Assembly (NCBI GenBank): GCA_023614405.1
Contig: CM042688.1
Span: forward strand, 439,508,028 to 439,572,027
Source: Avena insularis
Taxonomy: Eukaryota; Streptophyta; Magnoliopsida; Poales; Poaceae
Direction of reading: 5' to 3'
DNA: 64,000 bases
The position numbers were made by a program, and so were the translations under genes. Position 1 is the stretch's first letter; each line of letters starts with the position of its first letter. Shown piece after piece: positions 50,701 through 62,500 of this stretch. The notes beneath the pieces are model-generated. The model worked only from the letters and a program-made list of their open reading frames with translations, was not told the origin of the DNA and did no database searches.

Positions 50701-53300
50701 ATGTGGTATGTGAAAAGAATATTCATGAAATGACTCAAGTTGTTGTTAGTAAAAAGAGCACACATGCAATTACACTAGTGGATCCATGTGTGGTCTCTGA
50801 AGAGAACACGCATGCAATGAATCTAGCTATGGTTAATGAGAAGAACACACATGCAATGACACTGGGTGTTGTTGGTAAAAAGAGCACACATGCAATGACA
50901 CTGGTGGATCCATGTGTGGTCTCTGAAGAGAACACACATTTCAATGACACTGGTGGATCTATATGTGGTATGTGAAAGGAACACACGTGCAATGACTCCA
51001 GTTGTTGTTAGTAAAAAGAACACTCATGCAATGACACTGGTGGATCCATGTGTGGTCTCTGAAGAGAACACAGATGCAATGACTCTAGCTGTGGTTAATG
51101 AGAAGAACACACATGCAATGACATTGGTGGATCCATAGGTGGATTGTGAAAAGAACACACATGCAATGACTCTGGTTGTTGTTAGTAAAAAGAGCACACA
51201 TGCAATGACACTGGTGGATCCATGTGTGGTCTCTGAAGAGAACACACATTTCAATGACACTGGTGGATCCATATGTGGTATGTGAAAAGAATAGTTATGA
51301 AATGACTCCAGTTGTTCTTAGTAAGAAGAGCACACATGCAATTACATCAGGATCCATGTGGTCTCTCAAGAGAACACACATGCAATGAATCTATCTGTGG
51401 TTAATGAGAAGAACACACATGCAATGACACTGGTTGTTGTTTTTTGTAAAAAGAGCACACATGCAATGACACTAGTGGATCCATGTGTGGTCTCTCAAGA
51501 GAACACATATTTCAATGAAACTGGTGGATCCATATGTGGTGTGTGAAAAGAACACACATGCAATGACTCAAGTTGTTGTTAGTAAAAAGAACACACATGC
51601 AATGACACTGGTGGATCCATGTGTGGTCTCCGAAGAGAACACACATGCAATGACTCTCGCTGTGGTTACTGAAGAGAACACACATTTCAATGACACTAGT
51701 GGATCCATATGTGGTATGTGAGAAGAACACACATGAAATTACACTAGTGGATCCATGTGTGGTCTCTGAAGAGAACACGCATGCAATGAATCTAGCTGTG
51801 GTTAATGAGAAGAACACACTTGCAATGACACTGGTGGATCCATATGTGGTATGTGAAAAGAACACACATGCAATGACTCCTGTTGTTGTTAGTAAAAAGA
51901 ACACACATGCAATGACACTGGTGGATCCATGTGTGGTCTCTGAAGAGAACACACATGCAATGACTCTAGCAGTGGTTAATGAGAAGAACACACATGCAAT
52001 GACATTGGTTGTTGTTAGTAAAAAGAGCACACATGCAATGACGCTGGTGGATCCATGTGTGGTCTCTGAAGAGAACACACATTTCAATGACACTGGTGGA
52101 TCCATATGTGCTGTGTGAAAATAACACACATGGAATGACTCTAATTGTTGTTAGTAAAAAGAACACACATGCAATGACACTGGTGGATCCATGTGTTGTC
52201 TCTGAAGAGAACACACATGCAATGACTCTAGCTGTGGTTAATGAGAAGAACACATATTTCAATGACACATGTGGATCCATATGTGGTATGTGAAATGAAC
52301 ACACATGCAATGACTCTAGTTATTGTTAGTAAAAAGAACACACATGCAATGACACTGGTGGATCCATGTGTGGTCTCTGAAGAGAACACACATTTTAATG
52401 ACACTGGTGGATCCATATGTGGTATGTGAAAAGAATAGTCATGAAATGACTCCAGTTGTTGTTAGTAAAAAGAACACACATGCAATGACACTGGTGGATC
52501 CATGTGTGGTCTCTGAAGAGAACACACATGCAATGACTCTGGTTGTTGTTAGTAAAAAGAGCACACATGCAATGACACCGGTTGTTAGTAAAAAGAGCAC
52601 ACATTTCAATGCCACTGGTGGATCTATATGTGGTATATGAAAAGAACGCACATGCAATGACTCCAGTTGTTGTTAGTAAAAAGAACACACATGCAATGAC
52701 ACGTCTGGATCCATGTGTGGTCTTTGAAGAGAACACACATGCAATGACTCTATCTCTGGTTAATGAGAAGAACACACATTTCAATGACACTGGTGGATCC
52801 ATATGTGGTATGTGAAAAGAATATTCATGAAATGACTCAAGTTGTTGTTAGTAAAAAGAGCACACATGCAATTACACTAGTGGATCCATGTGTGGTCTCT
52901 GAAGAGAACACGCATGCAATGAATCTAGCTATGGTTAATGAGAAGAACACACATGCAATGACACTGGGTGTTGTTAGTAAAAAGAGCACACATGCAATGA
53001 CACTGGTGGATCCATGTGTGGTCTCTGAAGAGAACACACATTTCAATGACACTGGTGGATCTATATGTGGTATGTGAAAGGAACACACGTGCAATGACTC
53101 CAGTTGTTTTTAGTAAAAAGAACACGCATGCAATGACACTGGTGGATCCATGTGTGGTCTCTGAAGAGAACACAGATGCAATGACTCTAGCTGTGGTTAA
53201 TTAGAAGAACACACATGCAATGACATTGGTGGATCCATAGGTGGATTGTGAAAAGAACACACATGCAATGACTCTGGTTGTTGTTAGTAAAAAGAACACA
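44786..53300. repeat. Higher-order repeat of about 2.1 kb, five successive units (two partial)
   Basis: A rare constant-box variant, AACACACTTGCAATGACAC, marks the same place in each unit. Taking the GGTTAATG just before it as anchor, copies are at 44786, 46886, 47592, 49698 and 51800. The spacings are 2100, 706, 2106 and 2102 bp, so there are three full units, a 706-bp partial unit (46886-47591) and a last partial unit to about 53300. A second marker, GGATCCATAGGTGGATTGTG, is at 46211, 49023, 51129 and 53231, which gives matching spacings of 2812, 2106 and 2102. Units differ by few substitutions. Confidence 0.88.
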
Positions 53301-56300
53301 CATGCAATGACACTGGTGGATCCATGTGTGGTTTCTGAAGAGAATAGACAAATGAATCTAGCTATGGTTAATGAGAGGAACACACATGCAATGACACTGG
53401 TTGTTGTTAGTAAAAAGAGCACACATGCAATGACACTGGTGGACCCATGTGTGGTCTCTGAAGAGAACACACATTTCAATGACACCGGTGGATCCATATG
53501 TGTTGTGTGAAAAGAACACACATGCAATGACTCAAGTTGTTGTTAGTAAAAAGAACACACATGCAATGACACTGGTGGATCCATGTGTGGTCTCTGAAGA
53601 GAAGACACATGCAATGACACTCGCTGTGGTTACTGAAGAGAACACACATTTCAATGACACTAGTGGATCTATATGTGGTATGTGAAAAGAACACACATGA
53701 AATGACTCTGGTTGTGTTAGTAAAAAGAACACACATGCAATGACACCAGTGGATCCATATGTGGTCTCTGAAGAGAACACACATTTTAATGACACTGGTG
53801 GATCCATATGTGGTATGTGAAAAGAACGCACATGCAATGACTCATGTTGTTGTTAGTAAAAAGAACACACATGCAATGACACTGGTGGATCCATGTGTGG
53901 TCTCTTAAGAGAACACACATTTCAATGACATTGGTGGATCCATATGTGGTATGTGAAAAGAATAGTCATGAAATGACTCCAGTTCTTGTTAGTAAAAAGA
54001 ACACACATGCAATGACACTAGTGGATCCATGTGTGGTCTCTGAAGAGAAGACACATGCAATGACTCTGGTTGTTGTTAGTAAAAAGAGCACACATGCAAT
54101 GACACTGGTTGTTGTTAGTAAAAAGAGCACCCATGCAATGACATTGGTGGATCCATGTATGGTCTCTGAAGAGAACACACATTTCAATGACACTGGTGGA
54201 TCCATATGTGGTATGTGAAAAGAACACACATGCAATGGCTCTAGTTGTTGTTAGTAAAAAGAACACACATGCAATGACACCGGTGGATCCATGTGTGGTC
54301 TCTTAAGATAACACACATGCAATGACTCTAGCTATGGTTAATGAGAAGAACACACATTTCAATGACACTAGTGGATCCATATGTGGTATGTGAAAAGAAT
54401 AGTCATGAAATGACTCCAGATGTTATTAGTAAAATGAACACACATGCAATGACACTGGTGGATCCATGTGTGGTCTCTGAAGAGAACACACATGCAATGA
54501 CACTCGTGGATCCATATGCGGTATGTGAAAAGAACACACATGCAATGACTGTAGTTATTGTTAGTGAAAAGATCATACATGCAATGACACTTGTGGATCC
54601 ATGTGTGGTCTCTCAAGAGAACACATAGTTCAATGACACTGGTGGGTCCATATGTGCTATGTGAAAAGAACACACATGCTATGACTCCAGTTGTTGTTAG
54701 TAAAAAGAACACCCATGCAATGATACTGGTGGATCCATGTGTGATCTCTGAAGAGAATACACATGCAATGAATCTGGTTGTTGTTAGTAAAATGATCACA
54801 CGTGCAATGACACTGGTTGTTGTTACTAAAAAGAGCACACATGCAATGACACTGGTGGATCCATGTGTGGTCTCTGAAGAGAACACACATTTCAATGACA
54901 CTGGTGGATCCATATGTGGTATGTGAAAAGAACACACATGCAATGACCCCAGTTGTTAGTAAAAAGAACACACATGCAATGACACTTGTGGATCCATGTG
55001 TGGTCTCTGAAGAGAACACGCATGCAATGACTCTAGCTGTGGTTAATAAGAAAAACACACATTTCAATGAAACTGGTGGAACCATATGTGGTATGTGAAA
55101 AGAATAGTCATGAAATGACTCTAGTTGTTGTTAGTAAAAATAACACACAACCAATAACACTTGTGGATCCATTTGTGGTCTCTGAAGAGAACACACATGC
55201 AATGACACTGGTGGATCCATATGTGGTATGTGAAAAAACACACATGTAATGATTCTAGTTGTTGTTAGTAAAAAGAACACATGCATTGAAACTGGTGGAT
55301 CCATGTGTGGTCTCTGAATAGAACACACATTTCAATGACACTGGTGGATCCATATGTGGTATGTGAAAAGAACACACATGCAATGACTCCAGTTGTTGTT
55401 AGTAAAAAGAATACACATGCAATTACACTGATGGATCCATGTGTGGTATCTGAAGAGAACACAAATGCAATGACTCTAGCTGTGGTTAATGAGAAGAACA
55501 CACATGCAATGACACTGGTGGATCCATAGGTGGATTGTGAAAAGAACACACATGCAATGACTCTGGTTGTTGTTAGTAAAAAGAACACACATGCAATGAA
55601 TCTGGTTGTTGTTAGTAAAAAGATCATACATGCAATGACACTGGTTGTTGTTAGTAAAAAGAGCACACATGCAATGACACTGGTGGATCCATGTGTGGTC
55701 TCTGAAGAGAACACACATTTCAATGACACTGGTGGATGCATATGTGTTATGTGAAGAGAACACACATGCAATGACTCCAGCTGTTAGTAAAAAGAACACA
55801 CATGCAATGACACTTGTGGATCCATGTGTGGGCTCTAAAGAGAACACACATGCAATGACTCTAGCTGTGGTTAATGAGAAAAACAGACATTTTAATGAAA
55901 CTGGTGGATACATATGGGGTATGTGAAAAGAATAGTCATGAAATGACTCCAGTTGTTGTTAGTAAAAATAACACACATGCAATGACACTGGTGGATCCAT
56001 GTGTGGTCTCTGAAGAGAACACACATGCAATGACACTGGTGGATCCATATGTGGTATGTGAAAAAATACACATGCAATGATTCCAGTTGTTGTTAGTAAA
56101 AAGAACACATGCATTGAAACTAGTGGATCCATGTGTGGTCTCTGAAGAGAACACACATTTCAATGACACTGGTGGATCCATATGTGGTATGTGAAAAGGA
56201 CACACATGCAATGACTCCAGTTGTTGTTAGTAAAAAGAATACACATGCAATTACACTGGTGGATCCATGTGTGGTATCTGAAGAGAACACACATGCCATG

Positions 56301-57760
56301 ACTCTAGCTGTGGTTAATGAGAAGAACACACATGCAATGACACTGGTGGATCCATAGGTGGATTGTGAAAAGAATACACATGTAATGACTCTGGTTGTTG
56401 TTAGTAAAAAGAACACACATGCAATGACACTGGTGGATCCATGTGTGGTTTCTGAAGAGAACAGACATGCAATGAATCTAGCTATGGTTAATGAGAAGAA
56501 CACAAATGCAATGACACTGGTTGTTGTTAGCAAAAAGAGCACACATGCAATGACACTGGTGGATCCATGTGTGGTCTCTGAAGAGAACACACATTTCAAT
56601 GACGCTGGTGGATCCATATGTGGTGTGTGAAAAGACACACATGCAATGACTCAAGTTGTTGTTAGTAAAAAGAACACACATGAAATGACACTGGTGGATC
56701 CGTGTGTGGTCTCTGAAGAGAACACACATGCAATGACTCTCGCTGTGGTTACTGAAGAGAACACACATTTCAATGACACTAGTGGATCTATATGTGGTAT
56801 GTGAAAAGAACACACATGAAATGACTCCAGTTGTTGTTAGTAAAAAGAACACACATGCAATGACACTGGTGGATCCATATGTGGTCTCTGAAGAGAACAC
56901 GCATTTTAATGACACTGGTGGATCCATATGTGGTATGTGAAAAGAACGCACATGCAATGACTCATGTTGTTGTTAGTAAAAAGAACACACATGCAACAAC
57001 ACTGGTGGATCCATGTGTGGTCTCTTAAGAGAACACGCATTTCAATGACATTGGTGGATCCATATGTGGTATGTGAAAAGAATAGTCTTGAAATGACTCC
57101 AGTTGTTGTTAGAAAAAAGAACACACATTCAATGACACTGGTGGATCCATGTGTGGTCTCTGAAGAGAAGACACATGCAATGACTCTGGTTGTTGTTAGT
57201 AAAAAGAGCACACATGCAATGACATTGGTTGTTGTTAGTAAAAAGAGCACACATGCAATGACATTGGTGGATCCATGTGCGGTCTCTGAAGACCACACAC
57301 ATTTCAATGACACTGGTGGATCCATATGTCGTATGTGAAAAGAACACACATGCAATGACTCCAGCTGTTGTTAGTAACAAGAACACACATCTAATGACAC
57401 CGGTGGATCCATGTGTGGTCTCTTAAGATAACACACATGAAATGACTGTAGCTATAGTTAATGAAAAGAACACACATTTCAATGACACTAGTGGATCCAT
57501 ATGTGGTATGTGAAAAGAATAGTCATGAAATGACTCCAGTTGTTATTAGTAAAATGAACACACATGCAATGATACTGGTGGATCCATGTGTGGTCTCTAA
57601 AGAGCACACACATGCAATGACACTCGTGGATCCATATGCGTTATGTGAAAAGAACACACATGCAATGACTCTAGTTTTTGTTAGTAAAAAGAACACACAT
57701 GCAATGACACTTGTGGATCCATGTGTGGTCTCTGAAGAGAACACAGTTCAATGACACTGG
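53230..57760. repeat. Block duplication in satellite, offset about 3.12 kb, with inner 828-bp duplication
   Basis: Variant subunits from about 53240 to 54640 recur at about 56358-57760 with an offset of 3117-3120 bp. Inside, 55305-55754 recurs at 56133 onward with an offset of 828 bp; the GGATCCATAGGTGGATTGTG marker is at 55520 and 56348. Confidence 0.7.
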
Positions 57761-59549
57761 TGGGTCCATATGTGCTATGTGAAAAGAACACACATGCAAT
57801 GACTCTAGTTGTTGTTAGTAAAAAGAACACACATGCAATGACACTGGTGGATCCATGTGTGATCTCTGAAGAGAACACACATGCAATAAATCTAGCTGTG
57901 GTTAATGAGAAGAACACACATTTCAATGACACTGGTGGATCCATGTGTGGTCTCTAAAGAGAACACACATGCAATGAATCTAGCTGTGATTAATGAGAAG
58001 AACACACATTTCAATGACACTGGTGGATCCATATGTGGTGTGTGAAAAGAACACACATGCAATGACTCTAGTTGTTGTTAGTAAAAAGAACACACATGCA
58101 ATGACACTGGTGGATCCATGTGTGGTCTCTGAAGAGAACACACATGCAATGACTCTCGCTGTGGTTACTGAAGAGAACACACATTTAAATGACACTAGTG
58201 GATCCATATGTGGTACGTGAAAAGAATAGACATGAGATGACTCTAGTTGTTGTTAGTAAAAAGAACACACATGCAATGACACTGGTGGATCCATGTGTGG
58301 CCTCTGAAGAGAACACACATACACTGACTCTAGCTGTGGTTAATGAGAAGAACACACATTTCAATGACACAGGTGGATCCATATGTGGTATGTGAAAAGA
58401 ACACACATGCAATGACTCTAGTTATCGTTAGAAAAAAGAACACACATGCAATGACACTGGTGGATCCATGTGTGGTCTCTGAAGAGAACACACATTTTAA
58501 TGACACTGGTGGATCCATATGTCGTATGTGAAAAGAATAGTCATGAAATGACTCCAGTTGTTGTTAGTAAAAAGAACACACATGCAATGAAACTGGTGGA
58601 TGCATGTGTGGTCTCTGAAGAGAACACACATGCAATGACTCTGGTTGTTGTTAGTAAAAAGAGCACACTTGCAATGACACTGGTTGTTAGTAAAAAGAGC
58701 ACACATTTCAATGACATTGGTGGATCTATATGTGGTATGTGAAAAGAACACACATGCAATGATTCCAGTTGTTGTTAGTAAAAAGAACACACATGCAATG
58801 ACACTGGTGGATCCATGTGTGGTTTGTGAAGAGAACACACATGCAATGACTCTAGCTGTGGTTAATGAGAAGAACACACATTTCAATGACACTGGTGGAT
58901 CCATATGTGGTATGTGAAAAGAATAGTCATGAAATGACTCCAATTGTTGTTAGTAAAAAGAGCATACATGCAATTACACTGGTGGATCCTTGTTTGGTCT
59001 CTGAAGAGAACACACATGCAATGAATCTAGCTATGGTTAATGAGAAGAACACACATGCAATGACACTGGTTGTTGTTAGTAAAAAGAGCACACATGCAAT
59101 GACACTGTTGGATCCATGTGTGGTCTCTGAAGAAAACACATATTTCAATGACACTGGTGGATCCATATGTGGTGTGTGAAAAGAACACACATGCAATGAC
59201 TCAAGTTGTTGTTAGTAAAAAGAACACACATGCAATGACACTGGTGGATCCATGTGTGGTCTCTAAAGAGAACACACATGCAATGACTCTCGCTATGGTT
59301 ACTGAAGAGAACACACATTTCAATGACACTGGTGGATCCATATGTGGTATGTGAAAAGAACACACATAAATGACTCTAGTTGTTGTTAGTAAAAAGAACA
59401 CAGATGCAATGACACTGGTGGATCCATGTGTGGTCTCTGAAGAGAACACACATGCAATGACTCTAGCTATGATTAATGAGAAGAACACACATTTCAATGA
59501 CACAGGTGGATCCATATGGGGTATGTGAAAAGAATACACATGCAATGAC

Positions 59550-62500
59550 TCTAGTTGTTGTTAGTAAAAAGAATACACATGCAATGACACTGGTGGATGC
59601 ATGTGTGGTCTCTGAAGAGAACACACATTTCAATGACACTGGTGGATCCATATGTGGTATGTGAAAAGAACACACATGAAATGACTCCAGTTGTTGTTAG
59701 TAAAAAGAGCACACATGCAATGACACTGGTGGATCCATGTGTGGTCTTCGAAGAGAACACACCTGCAATGACACTAGTGGATCCATATGTGGTATGTGAA
59801 AAGAACACACATGCAATGACTCCTGTTGTTGTTAGTAAAAAGAACACACATGCAATGACACTGGTGGATCCATGTGTGGTCTCTGAAGAGAACACACATG
59901 CAATGACTCTAGCAGTGGTTAATGAGAAGAACACACATGCAATGACATTGGTTGTTGTTAGTAAAAAGAGCACACATGCAATGACACTGGTGGATCCATG
60001 TGTGGTCTCTGAAGAGAACACACATTTCAATGACACTGGTGGATCCATATGTGCTGTGTGAAAAGAACACACATGGAATGACTCTAGTTGTTGTTAGTAA
60101 AAAGAACACACATGCAATGACACTGGTGGATCCATGTGTTGTCTCTGAAGAGAACACACATGCAATGACTCTAGCTGTGGTTAATGAGAAGAACACACAT
60201 TTCAATGACACATGTGGATCCATATGTGGTATGTGAAATGAACACACATGCAATGACTCTAGTTGTTGTTAGTAAAAAGAACACACATGCAATGACACTG
60301 GTGGATCCATGTGTGGTCTCTGAATAGAACACACATTTTAATGACACTGGTGGATCCATATGTGGTATGTGAAAAGAATAGTCATGAAATGACTCCAGTT
60401 GTTGTTATTAAAAAGAACACACATGCAATCACACTGGTGGATCCATGTGTGGTCTCTGAATAGAACACACATGCAATGACTCTTGTTGTTGTTAGTAAAA
60501 AGAACACAGATGCAATGACACTGGTTGTTAGTAAAAAGAGCACACATTTCAATGACACTGGTGGATCTATATGTGGTATGTGAAAAGAACACACATGCAA
60601 TGACTCTAGTTGTTGTTAGTAAAAAGAACACACATGCAATGACACGTCTGGATCCATGTGTGGTCTTTGAAGAGAACACACATGAAATGACTCTAGCTGT
60701 GGTTAATGAGAAGAACACACATTTCAATGACACTGGTGGATCCATATGTGGTATGTGAAAAGAATATTCATGAAATGACTCAAGTTGTTGTTAGTAAAAA
60801 GTGCACACATGCAATTACACTAGTGGATCCATCTGTGTTCTCTGAAGAGAACAGGCATGCAATGAATCTAGCTGTGGTTAATGAGAAGAACACACATGCA
60901 ATGACACTGGTTGTTGTTAGTAAAAAGAGCACACATGCAATGACACTAGTGGATCCATGTGTGGTCTCTAAAGAGAACACACATTTCAATGACACTGGTG
61001 GATCTATATGTGGTATGTGAAAAGAACACACATGCAATGACTCCAGTTATTGTTAGTAAAAAGAACACACCTGCAATGACACTGGTGGATCCATGTGTGG
61101 TCTCTGAAGAGAACACACATGCACTGACTCTAGATGTGGTTAATGAGAAGAACACACATTTCAATGACACAGGTGGATCCATATGTGGTATGTGAAAAGA
61201 ACACACATGTAATGACTCTAGTTGTTGTTAGTAAAAAGAATACACATGCAATGACACTGGTGGATCCATGTGTGGTCTCTGAAGAGAACACACATTTCAA
61301 TGACACTGGTGGATCCATATGTGGTATGTGAATAGAACACACATGAAATGACTCTAGTTGTTGTTAGTAAAAAGAGCACACATGCAATGACACTGGTGGA
61401 TCCATGTGTGGTCTTTGAAGAGAACACACATGCAATGACACTGGTGGATCCATATGTGGTATGTGAAAAGAACACACATGCAATGACTCCTTTTGTTGTT
61501 AGTAAAAAGAACACACATGCAATGACACTGGTGGATCCATGTGTGGTCTCTGAAGAGAACACACATGCAATGACTCTAGCTATGATTAATGAGAAGAACA
61601 CAGATTTCAATGACACAGGTGGATCCATATGGGGTATGTGAAAAGAATACACATGCAATGACTCTAGTTGTTGTTAGTAAATAGAATACACATGCAATGA
61701 CACTGGTCGATGCATGTGTGGTCTCTGAAGAGAACACACATTTCAATGACACTGGTGGATCCATATGTGGTATGTGAAAAGAACACACATGAAATGACTC
61801 TAGTTGTTGTTAGTAAAAAGAGCACACATGCAATGACACTGGTGGATCCATGTGTGGTCTTCGAAGAGAACACACCTACAATGACACTAGTGGATCCATA
61901 TGTGGTATGTGAAAGGAACACACCTGCAATGACTCCTGTTGTTGTTAGTAAAAAGAACACACATGCAATGACACTGGTGGATCCATGTGTGGTCTCTGAG
62001 GAGAACACACATGGAATGACTCTAGCAGTGGTTAATGAGAAGAACACAAATGCAATGACGTTGGTTGTTGTTAGTAAAAAGAGCACACATGCAATGACAC
62101 TGGTGGATCCATGTGTGGTCTCTAAAGAGAACACACATTTCAATGACACTAGTGGATCCATATGTGTTGTGTGAAAAGAACACACATGGAATGACTCTAG
62201 TTGTTGTTAGTAAAAAGAACACACATGCAATGACACTGGTGGATCCATGTGTTGTCTCTGAAGAGAACACACATGCAATGACGCTAGCTATGGTTAATGA
62301 GAAGAACACACATTTCAATGACACATGTGGATCCATATGTGGTATGTGAAATGAACACACATGCAATGACTCTAGTTGTTGTTAGTAAAAAGAACACACA
62401 TGCAATGACACTGCTGGATCCATGTGTGGTCTCTGAATAGAACACACATTTTAATGACACTGGTGGATCCATATGTGGTATGTGAAAAGAATAGTCATGA

